Source: Candidatus Kapaibacterium sp. (lineage in GTDB: Bacteria > Bacteroidota > Ignavibacteria > Kapaibacteriales > UBA2268). Taken from it: a stretch of 50,587 nucleotides of DNA. Positions 1 through 9,698 of the stretch are shown here, piece after piece. The first letter of the stretch is position 1. Every line of letters starts with the position of its first letter. The notes under the pieces were generated by a model. It was not told the DNA's origin and ran no database searches. It worked only from the letters and a program-made list of their open reading frames with translations. The position numbers were made by a program, and so were the translations under genes. The stretch is taken from the NCBI GenBank assembly GCA_937995785.1, contig CALKJQ010000013.1, positions 1 to 50,587 of the forward strand. The letters run 5' to 3'.

Positions 1-1
1 A

Positions 2-1036
2 AATCCAAAAATAAATTACCCCAATAAATTTATAAAAAAAATACAATCAATGGTTGTCCAATCTTTTGTTCAGCCCGATTCGCGCAGATTTTGGATGAAA
101 TACGCATTTAAAAAAGCAAAGACAATAATGAATGAAAACAAGATTGATTTGATTTTTGCAACTGCACCGCCATTTACGAATTTCTTGATTGCCAATGCAT
201 TGTCCGAAGAATACGATATACCATTTGTTGTTGATTATCGCGATTTATGGGTAGATAATCCATATTATTTTTATCCTACATTTTTTCATAGAAATTATGC
301 ATTGAATTTGGAGTCGAGTATTTTAAAAAAATGTTCGAGGGCAATTGTTATATCTCGCGATATGAAAAATGCCTTACTTTCCAGATATCGATTTTTGGAA
401 CATAATGATGTTTCTATTATTCCCCATGGATATGACCAAGTAGATTTTGATTCTTCGACAAAGTTGCCAAAATCCGATGATAAGATTATAATAACACATT
501 CGGGAATATTCTCGGCTGATTTAACGCCAAAATATTTTATCAAAGCTGTCAACCTGCTTTTCGATGAAAAGCCTCAATTAGCTAAAAAAATCGAATTTCG
601 TTTCTATGGGATTTTGCAAAAACAATACCAAAAAATGATTAAAAAATCGAAATATTCCAGCTCTTTTATATTTTATGATTATTTGGAACATAAAGAATTA
701 ATGGCTCATCTTGCAAACTCAGACGTTTTATGGTTAATGTTTCCTAAACCAATTGTTACACCAAGTCGATTCTATGAATATTTGGGGGCGCGTAAGCCAT
801 TGCTTGTTAGTTCGTTCGAAGGAGATGTAACGCGTATTGCAGAATCGACAGGTGCCGCAATAATAACCAAGCCCAAGGATTCCAAATCAATTGCACTCGC
901 TATTCTTGAATTTTATAATAACTGGAAAAATAATAATTTACCTATTCCCAACGAAACTATAATAGAAAAATACGACCGAAAATACCTAACTAAGCTATTG
1001 TCGAAAGAATTAGGTTATTCATTAAAATCGAGTTAG
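2..1036 (+). CDS. glycosyltransferase (GT-B / group 1-like), 5'-truncated by the window edge
   Basis: The frame stays open from base 2 upstream of the listed ATG at 50 (NPKINYPNKFIKKIQSM...), so the gene probably starts outside the window. Contains 'VIPHGYD' and a C-terminal 'PSRFYEYLGARKPLLVS' donor-site-like motif. Confidence 0.75.
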   Translation, partial: NPKINYPNKFIKKIQSMVVQSFVQPDSRRFWMKYAFKKAKTIMNENKIDLIFATAPPFTNFLIANALSEEYDIPFVVDYRDLWVDNPYYFYPTFFHRNYALNLESSILKKCSRAIVISRDMKNALLSRYRFLEHNDVSIIPHGYDQVDFDSSTKLPKSDDKIIITHSGIFSADLTPKYFIKAVNLLFDEKPQLAKKIEFRFYGILQKQYQKMIKKSKYSSSFIFYDYLEHKELMAHLANSDVLWLMFPKPIVTPSRFYEYLGARKPLLVSSFEGDVTRIAESTGAAIITKPKDSKSIALAILEFYNNWKNNNLPIPNETIIEKYDRKYLTKLLSKELGYSLKSS

Positions 1037-1037
1037 A

Positions 1038-1913
1038 TTGAAAATTAGAAAAAATCCATATTTTCTTGGAATATTGGCTATTGCTGCTTGGTCGACAGTT
1101 GCTACTGCTTTCAAAATATCATTTCAATTTTTTTCGGTTTTGCAAGTGCTGTGCTTTTCGATTTTATTCTCATTTTTTTCAATCTTTATATCAGCAATAT
1201 TGTTAGGAAAATTTGAAGGAATTAAATCGCAAACAAAAAAACAATGGCTAAGTTCTGCTGGCTTAGGATTGATTAATCCTGTTTTATACTATTTTATATT
1301 ATTTTCGGCTTATGATGCATTACCAGCCCATGAAGCAATGATAATCAACTATACATGGCCAATTTTCTTTGGAATATCTTCGGCTATAATTGGAAAAATA
1401 AAGGTTTCAAAATTTCAAATTATCGCCCTTTTTATATCTTTCGTTGGTATATTAGTAATTGCAACCAAAGGAAATATTGTTTCGATATCTTTATCCAATA
1501 TTTGGGGTGATTTGCTTGCACTATTGAGTGCGTTGATATGGACATTATTCTGGTTGATAAATTTAAATGATACAAGAGATCCAATTGTCAAATTATTTTC
1601 AATATTTCTTTGTGGAACGCTCTACTCTATCACATTATTAATATTTTCAGGTGGATTTGATGATATCAACATAAATGGACTTATATCTTCTGCCTATGTA
1701 GGAACATTCGAAATGGGAGTTACATTTATTTTGTGGCTCAGTGCGATTAGTTTAAGCGATAGACCACATAAAATAAGTCAATTAGTTTATCTAACCCCAT
1801 TTTTATCGCTATTGGTAATTGGATTTATTTTAAAGGAACAAATCCACATTTCTTCAATAATTGGCTTGTTTTTCATAATTTTAGGAATTATTATACAACA
1901 AAAATCGAAATAA
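1038..1913 (+). CDS. EamA/DMT-family membrane transporter (probable TTG start)
   Basis: About 10 hydrophobic segments with an internal duplication typical of EamA; 'HEAMIINYTWPIF'. Confidence 0.8.
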   Translation: MKIRKNPYFLGILAIAAWSTVATAFKISFQFFSVLQVLCFSILFSFFSIFISAILLGKFEGIKSQTKKQWLSSAGLGLINPVLYYFILFSAYDALPAHEAMIINYTWPIFFGISSAIIGKIKVSKFQIIALFISFVGILVIATKGNIVSISLSNIWGDLLALLSALIWTLFWLINLNDTRDPIVKLFSIFLCGTLYSITLLIFSGGFDDININGLISSAYVGTFEMGVTFILWLSAISLSDRPHKISQLVYLTPFLSLLVIGFILKEQIHISSIIGLFFIILGIIIQQKSK

Positions 1914-1915
1914 AA

Positions 1916-3196
1916 ATGGAAGGAATTAATTTTATTGAATGCCCTAAATGTGGGTATAAAATCAACATAGAACAAGTGTTGGCAGATCAAACAGAAAAGC
2001 GTCTTAGAGTGGAATACGAAAGTAAGTTTCAAAGTCAATTATTAGAATATACCAAAAAAGAAATTCAATTACAAAAAGAAATTCAAGAATTCGAAACAAA
2101 GAAACAAAAGGAAAATGAACTATTCCAAGAAAGATTAATAAAAAAATTAGAAGAAGAGAAGAAAAAAACTGAAATTGAGTTACAAAATAAGTATTTCTCA
2201 CGATTTAAAGCATCCGAAGCAGAATTATCAAAGTTGAAAGAAGAAAACAATGCATTAAAGTTAAAAGAAATCGAGTTGTTGCGAAAAGATGAGGAAATCC
2301 GAACACTTAAAGAACGGCAAGATTTAGAAATCGAAAAAAGGTTGCTCGAGGAAAAAAATAAAATTACTCAACAATATCAAAATCAATTTGATGAACGATT
2401 GAAAATGCAATTAGAACAATTGAACGCTCAACATCAACTACAGGTTAAAGAATTAGAAATTAAATTAGAACAACAAAAGAAATTAGCCGAGGAATTAGCA
2501 AACAAAGCAAATCAAAAATCGATGGAATTGCAGGGTGAAGCACAAGAAAGAAAATTGGAAGAAATATTGAAATTGGAATTCCCTTACGACAAAATCGAAG
2601 AAGTCCCAAAAGGATACACAGGAGCAGATGTAATTCAATTAGTTATCGACGAATTTGGTAATGAAGTTGGAAAGATAATATTTGAAAGTAAAAGAACTAA
2701 GGATTTTGCGCGAGAATGGATTGCAAAACTAAAAGATGACCAACTAAAAGCACAAGCAAATATTGCAATTTTAGTTACCCAGGTTTTTCCAAAGGAGATG
2801 AACAAATTTGGTTATAAAGACGGAGTTTGGATATGTCATTTCGAAGAAGTTCCACAAGTTGTAAGCATTCTAAGGGAAAGCATTTTGCAAATATCGAAAA
2901 TAAAATTAGCCAACGAAAACCGCGGCGACAAAATGAAACTATTGTATGATTACCTAACTGGGCAAGAATTTGCAACAAGAGTAAAGAATATTATTGATAG
3001 TTTTTCTTCGATGAAATTAGAGTTGGAGCAAGAAAAACGAGCATTCCAAAAAATTTGGAAGCAACGTGAGGTTCAGATCGAAAGAGTGATAGCCAACACG
3101 ATCGATCTATATTCCACATTTAGTGCCATTGCGGGTCAAGGCGTCTTGCAAATAGATAGTCTGGAATTGCCAATGATAGAGGGAAAAGATGAATAA
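1916..3196 (+). CDS. DUF2130 domain protein: N-terminal zinc-ribbon-like CPKC, long coiled coil, C-terminal predicted nuclease-like core
   Basis: 'IECPKCGYKI' followed by K/E-rich coiled coil, then 'GADVIQLVIDEFGNEVGKIIFESKRTKDFAREWIAKLKDDQ'. Confidence 0.8.
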   Translation: MEGINFIECPKCGYKINIEQVLADQTEKRLRVEYESKFQSQLLEYTKKEIQLQKEIQEFETKKQKENELFQERLIKKLEEEKKKTEIELQNKYFSRFKASEAELSKLKEENNALKLKEIELLRKDEEIRTLKERQDLEIEKRLLEEKNKITQQYQNQFDERLKMQLEQLNAQHQLQVKELEIKLEQQKKLAEELANKANQKSMELQGEAQERKLEEILKLEFPYDKIEEVPKGYTGADVIQLVIDEFGNEVGKIIFESKRTKDFAREWIAKLKDDQLKAQANIAILVTQVFPKEMNKFGYKDGVWICHFEEVPQVVSILRESILQISKIKLANENRGDKMKLLYDYLTGQEFATRVKNIIDSFSSMKLELEQEKRAFQKIWKQREVQIERVIANTIDLYSTFSAIAGQGVLQIDSLELPMIEGKDE

Positions 3197-3467
3197 AATA
3201 ATCAAAGAGGAAGTTGAGATCATTAAAGAACAATTAAAAAATATACCAAAAATATGGGATGGTAAGCAGTGTATTTTAGAATTAAAGTAAGCAAATTATA
3301 ATTGGAAACAAGAAGAAATACTCATAATAATTTTCGATAAAAATTCAATTAAAAATTTATTAATTATGCAACAAGGTAGAAATTCGGATGGTAAATCACG
3401 AAAAACCAAGTATATGTTGGATTTAGAAAATATCAATGCGTTTGATTTTGTTCAATTTAAGGTCTAA
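3189..3467 (+). pseudogene. 92-codon reading frame broken by a single in-frame TAA (3288-3290); probable remnant of a restriction endonuclease or other R-M partner
   Basis: Hand translation MNKIIKEEVEIIKEQLKNIPKIWDGKQCILELK*ANYNWKQEEILIIIFDKNSIKNLLIMQQGRNSDGKSRKTKYMLDLENINAFDFVQFKV*. It overlaps the DUF2130 stop (ATGAATAA) and precedes the methyltransferase. Family assignment is inferred from context. Confidence 0.5.
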
Positions 3468-3480
3468 TTAAAGTATAATT

Positions 3481-4479
3481 ATGCAAGATAAATTTTATAA
3501 TATCGATTGTGTTGAAGGTGCAAAAAAATATCTTTTAGATAATTCTATTGATTTGATAATTACCGACCCTCCATATGGCATAGATGGCGATAAGCTTCAT
3601 AAGCATTATAATAGAAAAGAAGATTTTGTGATAGATGGATATGTTGAAATACCCAAAGAAGAATATGCAGAATTTTCGCTAAAATGGATAAAAGAAGCTG
3701 AGAGAGTTCTAAAACCAGGAGGTTCAATTTACATTGTTTCGGGATATACTAATTTAGTAGATATTCTCAATGCATTACGTCAAACAAATCTTCAAGAGAT
3801 AAATCATATTATTTGGAAATACAATTTCGGCGTCTATACTGCAAACAAATATATTTCTTCGCATTACCATATTTTATATTACTACAAACCCGGGAAAAAA
3901 AGAACATTTAATACTTATGCCTTACATAGCGATTACGAAAAAGATGAAAATGGAGGTTCGTTAAATTACAGGGATAGAGAAGATGTATGGATAATAAACC
4001 GTGAATACAAACCCGGTAGAGTAAAGAATAAAAATGAATTGCCTACCAAACTTTTAGCAAAGATGATTTTATACTCAAGCAACGAAAATGACGTTGTCTG
4101 TGATTTCTTTTTGGGTAGCTTTTCTACTGCAAAAGTTGCAATAGGATTGAACCGCAATAGCTGTGGTTTTGAAATCAACCCCACAGCTTTCAATATACAA
4201 ATGGAGGAACTAAAACAAACCGTTAAAGGTGAACTACTCTCTAAATATATCAACACAAAAACGAATATTCTCATCAACAAAGGGCAACATTTAGATGAGT
4301 TAACTAAAACTGAAATACTTGTCTTATATGAAAAATTAAAATCGTATGGGTTTAACAAAAAGGACGCAATAGCGAAAATTTCTGAAAATTTTGGCAGAGG
4401 TTTCTGGTCAATCTCCAAAATATTAAGCGAAACAAACAATCCACAAATCGAAAATACAAGCGGTAAACTTTTTGATTAA
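3481..4479 (+). CDS. DNA methyltransferase (N4-cytosine/N6-adenine, DPPY type, beta-like motif order)
   Basis: '[13 protein letters not shown]' catalytic motif precedes '[29 protein letters not shown]' SAM-binding motif. Confidence 0.9.
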   Translation: MQDKFYNIDCVEGAKKYLLDNSIDLIITDPPYGIDGDKLHKHYNRKEDFVIDGYVEIPKEEYAEFSLKWIKEAERVLKPGGSIYIVSGYTNLVDILNALRQTNLQEINHIIWKYNFGVYTANKYISSHYHILYYYKPGKKRTFNTYALHSDYEKDENGGSLNYRDREDVWIINREYKPGRVKNKNELPTKLLAKMILYSSNENDVVCDFFLGSFSTAKVAIGLNRNSCGFEINPTAFNIQMEELKQTVKGELLSKYINTKTNILINKGQHLDELTKTEILVLYEKLKSYGFNKKDAIAKISENFGRGFWSISKILSETNNPQIENTSGKLFD

Positions 4480-4483
4480 TTAT

Positions 4484-4514
4484 TTTGTAAATTACCATTT
4501 TTATGTTAATTTTG
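4484..4514 (+). promoter_or_regulatory. Bacteroidota-type promoter TTTG-N19-TAATTTTG upstream of tRNA-Cys/accB
   Basis: TTTG at 4484-4487 and TAATTTTG at 4507-4514, 19-nt spacer; the tRNA starts at 4527. Confidence 0.6.
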
Positions 4515-4526
4515 TATTTCTATTAG

Positions 4527-4597
4527 GGTGTCGTAGCCAAGTGGTTAGGCATCGGTCTGCAAAACCGCGAACGCCGGTTCGAATCCGGCCGACACCT
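4527..4597 (+). tRNA. tRNA-Cys (anticodon GCA)
   Basis: Acceptor arms GGTGTCG/CGACACC, T arm GCCGG-TTCGAAT-CCGGC, anticodon loop CTGCAAA, U discriminator. CCA is not encoded. Confidence 0.95.
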
Positions 4598-4618
4598 CAC
4601 AATCCACCAAGGAGAGAT

Positions 4619-5107
4619 ATGGACCTGAACTACCTTCGCCGTCTTGTAAAAATTTTTGATGATAGTACATTAGAAAACTTAGAAATCGAAGAAGAAGGCA
4701 TTAAAGTTAAATTTACACGAACAAAATCAACCAATGTAATAAATTATTCTGTTCCCGAAACTGTATCGATTACTGCACAACAAAATTACCAGCCAATCCC
4801 TACAATAACTCAACCCGACACAATAGAAAAACCTTTAGTTAAAATTAATACTGAAGAGCATACCGATTTGTTCGAGATTAAATCGCCAATGGTGGGAACG
4901 TTTTATCGTGCTCCTTCCCCCGAAGCCTCGCCTTTTGTCGAAGTTGGTCAATCCATAAGGAAAGGTCAGGTGCTCTGCATTATCGAAGCAATGAAATTAA
5001 TGAATCAAATTGAATCCGAAGTTAATGGAACTATCGAAAAGTTGCTAGTGGAAAATGGTAAACCAGTGGAATTTGGGCAGCCACTTTTCTTAGTAAAGAT
5101 AGAATAG
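4619..5107 (+). CDS. accB: acetyl-CoA carboxylase biotin carboxyl carrier protein
   Basis: C-terminal biotinyl motif '[14 protein letters not shown]'. RBS AAGGAGAG before ATG 4619. The listed ORF start at 4472 reads through the tRNA and is not credible. Confidence 0.95.
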   Translation: MDLNYLRRLVKIFDDSTLENLEIEEEGIKVKFTRTKSTNVINYSVPETVSITAQQNYQPIPTITQPDTIEKPLVKINTEEHTDLFEIKSPMVGTFYRAPSPEASPFVEVGQSIRKGQVLCIIEAMKLMNQIESEVNGTIEKLLVENGKPVEFGQPLFLVKIE

Positions 5108-5117
5108 GAATTAGCCT

Positions 5118-6461
5118 ATGTTTCGCAAGATATTAATTGCCAATCGCGGTGAAATTGCTCTTCGTATAATAAGGGCGGCAAAGGAACTTGGTGTAAAAAC
5201 CGTAGCAGTATATTCCGAAGCAGATAAATATTCATTGCACGTTAGATTTGCTGACGAAGCAATTTGCATTGGTCCGCCTCCATCCAAACAGAGTTATCTT
5301 AATATTCCTGCAATCATAACCGCAGCAACTGTAACAAATTCTGACGCTATACATCCAGGTTATGGTTTTTTGGCTGAAAATCAATTTTTTGCAGAAATAT
5401 GCAACGACCATAATATTACATTTATAGGTCCATCCCCCGAAGCAATTTCCAGAATGGGTGATAAAGCCGTTGCCAAAGAAACTATGAAAAAAGCAGGTGT
5501 GCCTGTTGTTCCCGGAAGCGATGGAGTTGTTACCGACTTGAAAACCGCTATCGAAGTAGCCGAATCCACGGGTTATCCTATTATGCTCAAAGCAGTAGCA
5601 GGCGGCGGTGGCAAAGGTATGAGAATGATTTCGAACCGAAGTGAATTAGAAAAAGTATTCGAAGTAACTCGTAGCGAAGCATTAGCATTTTTTAATAACG
5701 CCGATTTATATATCGAAAAATTAATCACAAATTCAAAACATATTGAAATACAAATTTTTGGCGACCATCACGGAAATCACATTCATCTTAACGAAAGAGA
5801 ATGTTCAGTCCAAAGACGACATCAAAAATTAATAGAAGAAACTCCATCTGTTGCAGTTAGCCAAGAGTTAAGAGATATAATGGGTAAGGTTTCTGCTCAA
5901 GGTGCTAAGGCAGTTAATTATGTCGGTCCAGGAACGATAGAATATTTACTCGATACCGAAGGTAACTTTTATTTTATGGAAATGAACACAAGAGTTCAAG
6001 TGGAACATCCAATCACCGAAGAATCCCTTAAAATCGATATCGTGAAAGAGCAAATAAAAGTTGCTGCAGGAGAAAGATTAACTTTGACCGAACATCCCCC
6101 AAAATATCATTCTATCGAATGTAGAATTAATGCCGAAGACCCCTATAATGACTATCGTCCCTCACCCGGTAAAGTGGAAGGTTTACACGTGCCCGGTGGG
6201 CAAGGAATAAGAGTTGATACCCATATTTACCAAGGATACTTTATACCACCTTATTATGATTCTTTACTAGCAAAATTAATTACATATGGAAATAGTAGGC
6301 AAGAAGCAATAGACAAAATGAAAGTTGCATTAGATGAATTTATTATTGAAGGTATAAAAACAACTATTCCTTTTCATCAAAAAATGATGAACAATCCCGA
6401 TTTTGTTAACGGAAAAATAGACACCAAATATCTCGAAAGAGTGAATTGGATAGATTTGTAA
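5118..6461 (+). CDS. accC: biotin carboxylase
   Basis: '[22 protein letters not shown]', '[11 protein letters not shown]', '[16 protein letters not shown]'. Confidence 0.97.
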   Translation: MFRKILIANRGEIALRIIRAAKELGVKTVAVYSEADKYSLHVRFADEAICIGPPPSKQSYLNIPAIITAATVTNSDAIHPGYGFLAENQFFAEICNDHNITFIGPSPEAISRMGDKAVAKETMKKAGVPVVPGSDGVVTDLKTAIEVAESTGYPIMLKAVAGGGGKGMRMISNRSELEKVFEVTRSEALAFFNNADLYIEKLITNSKHIEIQIFGDHHGNHIHLNERECSVQRRHQKLIEETPSVAVSQELRDIMGKVSAQGAKAVNYVGPGTIEYLLDTEGNFYFMEMNTRVQVEHPITEESLKIDIVKEQIKVAAGERLTLTEHPPKYHSIECRINAEDPYNDYRPSPGKVEGLHVPGGQGIRVDTHIYQGYFIPPYYDSLLAKLITYGNSRQEAIDKMKVALDEFIIEGIKTTIPFHQKMMNNPDFVNGKIDTKYLERVNWIDL

Positions 6462-6484
6462 AAAAAATTATAAGGAGTAAATTT

Positions 6485-6862
6485 ATGAACATACCAGCAG
6501 AACTAAAGTATACGAAAGACCACGAATGGGTAAAAGTTGAGGGAAACATTGCATATATCGGAATTACCGACCATGCACAATCTGAATTAGGCGATGTTGT
6601 TTTCGTTGATGTACCATCAGATTTGGCTGAAGTTACAAAGGAGCAATCATTTGGAACAATCGAAGCAGTTAAAACGGTTGCCGAAATTTTTGCACCTGCA
6701 TCGGGCAAAGTTTTGGAAGTGAACTCAAAATTAAGCGGAGCACCCGAAACATTAAATACGGATCCCTATGGAGATGGCTGGATTGTTAAAATTGAATTAA
6801 CAAATCCATCGGAACTTAACGAATTGATGGATGCTGATGCTTATAAAGCATACTTAGGCTAA
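6485..6862 (+). CDS. gcvH: glycine cleavage system H protein
   Basis: 'KYTKDHEWV', '[25 protein letters not shown]' lipoyl site. Start refined to ATG 6485 after AAGGAG. Confidence 0.95.
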   Translation: MNIPAELKYTKDHEWVKVEGNIAYIGITDHAQSELGDVVFVDVPSDLAEVTKEQSFGTIEAVKTVAEIFAPASGKVLEVNSKLSGAPETLNTDPYGDGWIVKIELTNPSELNELMDADAYKAYLG

Positions 6863-6886
6863 ACCCATTTTTTCTGTAACCTTTAT

Positions 6887-6919
6887 AAAAGACTACAATT
6901 TATAATTGTAGTCTTTTTT
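6887..6919 (+). terminator. Rho-independent-type terminator after gcvH
   Basis: AAAAGACTACAATT-TAT-AATTGTAGTCTTTTTTA perfect stem ending in a T run. Confidence 0.85.
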
Positions 6920-6960
6920 ATTTCCCACTCTTTTATCATTACTTTTCCACACAACCAGCC

Positions 6961-7016
6961 TTAAATATTTATTAACTCTAAAATAAATAAAACTTAACTT
7001 TCGATAGATAATTTTG
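6961..7016 (+). promoter_or_regulatory. Candidate Pho-box-like repeats plus -7 element upstream of the sugar cassette
   Basis: TTAAA 6961, TTAAC 6972, ATAAA 6983, TTAAC 6994 (11-bp phase), then TAATTTTG at 7009, 15 bp after the start of the last repeat. Confidence 0.45.
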
Positions 7017-7067
7017 GTTTTATTGAACTTTAAATTTCATAATCAGCCAAAGTTATATCAAAGTTAT

Positions 7068-8075
7068 ATGAAGAAAATACTATTTATTGGGGGATCTCTT
7101 AATCAATCAACCATTGTCCATCAAGTTGGCAAGCATCTCGAAAATGACTTTGATTGTTATTACTCTCCTTATTATGCAGATGGACTTATCGGGTATTGCG
7201 AAAAAAAGAATTTATTAAATTTTACAGTTTTAGGTTCAAATAGCAATTTTTTCCGACAAACATTAAATTACTTCGAAAATAATAACTTGAAAATTGACTA
7301 CAAAGGTCAACGCAATTATTATGATTTAGTAGTTACATCTTCAGATTTAATTATTCCAAAAAACATAAAAGACAAAAAAATAATATTAATTCAAGAAGGA
7401 ATGACAGATCCCGAAAATTTTGCTTTTTATTTAGCAAAATATCTTAAATTCCCGCGATGGATAGCAAGCACCTCGACTACCGGATTATCTGATGCATATA
7501 ATTATTTTTGTGTAGCCTCCGAAGGCTATCGGGATTTGTTTATCCGCAAAGGCGTGAAACCGGAAAAAATAGTTGTTACAGGGATTCCAAACTTTGATAA
7601 TATCGAACAATATAGAACAAATGAATTCCCTCATAAAAATTTTGTGTTAGCTGCAACTTCGGATTCCCGCGAAACCTTCAAGTTCGAAAATAGGTACGAG
7701 TTTATCAGAAAAGTCAAAACTATTGCTAATGGGAGACAAATCATATTCAAATTACACCCTAATGAAATTTTTGATAGAGCAATTCGCGAAATTAAAGAAA
7801 TTATTCCCGATGCTTTGGTTTATACAGATGGAGATATTAAACCAATGATTGCAAATTGCGATGTCCTTGTAACTGCTTTTTCATCAGTTGTTTATTATGG
7901 TATTGCATTAGGTAAGGAAGTATACTCTAATTTCGATTTACACACATTAATAAGGATGACGCCAATCCAAAATGGTGGAACCTCGGCATTGAAAATTGCC
8001 AATATTGCAAGGAGTTTAATTACTCAGCCAGCTGCAAAAGAGAACTTGTTATTTGCTCTGAATACTCAATACTAA
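7068..8075 (+). CDS. GT-B fold glycosyltransferase/glycerophosphotransferase-like protein
   Basis: 'EKIVVTGIPNFDN', 'IIFKLHPNE', 'NCDVLVTAFSSVVYYGIALGKEVYS'. Start refined from 7014 to MKKILFIGG. Confidence 0.6.
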   Translation: MKKILFIGGSLNQSTIVHQVGKHLENDFDCYYSPYYADGLIGYCEKKNLLNFTVLGSNSNFFRQTLNYFENNNLKIDYKGQRNYYDLVVTSSDLIIPKNIKDKKIILIQEGMTDPENFAFYLAKYLKFPRWIASTSTTGLSDAYNYFCVASEGYRDLFIRKGVKPEKIVVTGIPNFDNIEQYRTNEFPHKNFVLAATSDSRETFKFENRYEFIRKVKTIANGRQIIFKLHPNEIFDRAIREIKEIIPDALVYTDGDIKPMIANCDVLVTAFSSVVYYGIALGKEVYSNFDLHTLIRMTPIQNGGTSALKIANIARSLITQPAAKENLLFALNTQY

Positions 8076-8079
8076 TAGA

Positions 8080-8883
8080 ATGAAAATCTTAATAATAATA
8101 CAATCGAGAATTGCTTCCACTCGCCTCTTTGGTAAAGTAATGTTGCAAATACTAAACAGACCTGTCTTGGCGTTAATGCACGAAAGAGTAAAAAGGTCAA
8201 GGTTTCACACCGATATTGTCATAGCAACATCAACCAATCCATTAGACCAAAATATTATCCAATTCGCCGAAAGAGAAAAAATTAATGTATTTGCTGGCGA
8301 CGAAATAGATTTGCTCGACCGACATTATCAAGCCGCAAAATTGTATAAAGCCGATGCAGTTGTTAAAATTCCATCTGATTGTCCTTTGATCGACCCTTTG
8401 GTTATTGATAATGTATTATCTTTTTACCTTAAAAATCATAACAAATTTGATTATGTTAGCAATTTGCATCCTGCCACCTATCCCGACGGCAATGACGTTG
8501 AGATTTGTTCGTTTCGTGCCCTCGAACAAGCCTGGAGAGATGCTGATCGCGATTATCAACGCGAACACACAACTCCATATATTTGGGAAAATACTGATAT
8601 TTTCAGAGTTGCAAACTTAGAATGGGAAACAGGATTTGAGTATTTCGATAAATATCGATTAACCTTAGACTATCCCGAAGATTTTGAATTAATCAAGAGA
8701 ATATACGAAAACCTCTATCCGAAAAATCCAAATTTTGGATTGAACGAAATTATTAAATTTTTAGATGAAAATCCCGAAGTTTATAATTTGAATAAAAAAT
8801 ATTTGGGTAAGTATTGGTACGATAACCATTTAGACGAAATTAAAAACATTGATAATTACAAAAAAAAGAAGTATGGAATATAA
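8080..8883 (+). CDS. SpsF-like cytidylyltransferase family protein (CMP-sugar synthase-like)
   Basis: 'ILIIIQSRIASTRLFGKVMLQI', 'KIPSDCPLIDP', 'REHTTPYIWEN', 'RLTLDYPEDFELI'. Confidence 0.85.
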   Translation: MKILIIIQSRIASTRLFGKVMLQILNRPVLALMHERVKRSRFHTDIVIATSTNPLDQNIIQFAEREKINVFAGDEIDLLDRHYQAAKLYKADAVVKIPSDCPLIDPLVIDNVLSFYLKNHNKFDYVSNLHPATYPDGNDVEICSFRALEQAWRDADRDYQREHTTPYIWENTDIFRVANLEWETGFEYFDKYRLTLDYPEDFELIKRIYENLYPKNPNFGLNEIIKFLDENPEVYNLNKKYLGKYWYDNHLDEIKNIDNYKKKKYGI

Positions 8884-9697
8884 CGAAAAACTATTAAAAC
8901 AATTAGCCTTTAATGGTAGAAAAAGCATTCTCGATATGACATTAAATGGGGGATGTTTTATTGGTGCATCGCTTTCTTGTGTGGATGTGCTAACTTACTT
9001 ATACAATTCATTTTTGAATATAAAACCTTCGAACCTTAGAGATCCAAATCGAGACTATTTTTTAATTTCCAAGGGGCACGCAGTGCCAGCCTTATATGCT
9101 GTGTTAGCGGAATGCAATATATTGGAAAAAAGAAGATTAGTAAATCATTTAAAGGAGAATGACCACATCTATTGGCACCCCAATACTAATATCCCCGGTA
9201 TTGAGTTCCATTCGGGATCTTTGGGGCACAATTTAAGTGTAGCAATTGGAATTGCTATCGACATAAAACTAAAAAATGACAAAAACAAAGTTGTTGTTTT
9301 GCTTGGTGATGGCGAACTAAATGAAGGTTCTAACTGGGAGGGACTATTATTAGCCCCATCCTACGAATTGAATAATTTGATTATTTTGATCGACAGAAAT
9401 CATTTACAAGCTAATTTAGAAACCGAAAATCTAATTAAGTTAGAACCTCTAAAAAATAAATTTGAGCAGTTTGGATTTAATGTATACGACATCACTGGGC
9501 ACGATTTCAATCAAATCCATCAATGTTTTAATTCATTAAAAGATAATTCCAAACCTCATATTTTAATTTTAGATACTATTCGTGGCAAAGGTATACCTTC
9601 GATTGAACGCAATCCCTCCAAATGGTATATGAAAATTGACCAAGATGAATATTCAGCACTTATTGATGAACTATCACGAAATTTGGAGGAGAATTAA
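8873..9697 (+). CDS. transketolase N-terminal (TPP-binding) subunit
   Basis: 'SKGHAVPALYAVLAE', 'GSLGHNLSVAIGIA', 'VVLLGDGELNEGSNWEGLLLAPSYELNNLIILIDRN'. ATG 8873 overlaps the spsF-like stop. Confidence 0.88.
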   Translation: MEYNEKLLKQLAFNGRKSILDMTLNGGCFIGASLSCVDVLTYLYNSFLNIKPSNLRDPNRDYFLISKGHAVPALYAVLAECNILEKRRLVNHLKENDHIYWHPNTNIPGIEFHSGSLGHNLSVAIGIAIDIKLKNDKNKVVVLLGDGELNEGSNWEGLLLAPSYELNNLIILIDRNHLQANLETENLIKLEPLKNKFEQFGFNVYDITGHDFNQIHQCFNSLKDNSKPHILILDTIRGKGIPSIERNPSKWYMKIDQDEYSALIDELSRNLEEN

Positions 9698-9698
9698 T

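Noticed and set aside
3966-4439. 157-aa minus-strand ORF antisense to the methyltransferase
   Set aside because: Overlaps a gene with clear catalytic motifs; its composition looks like a complementary-strand artefact.
4472-4618. N-terminal extension of the 4472..5107 ORF
   Set aside because: It translates through tRNA-Cys; the BCCP domain and RBS place the start at 4619.
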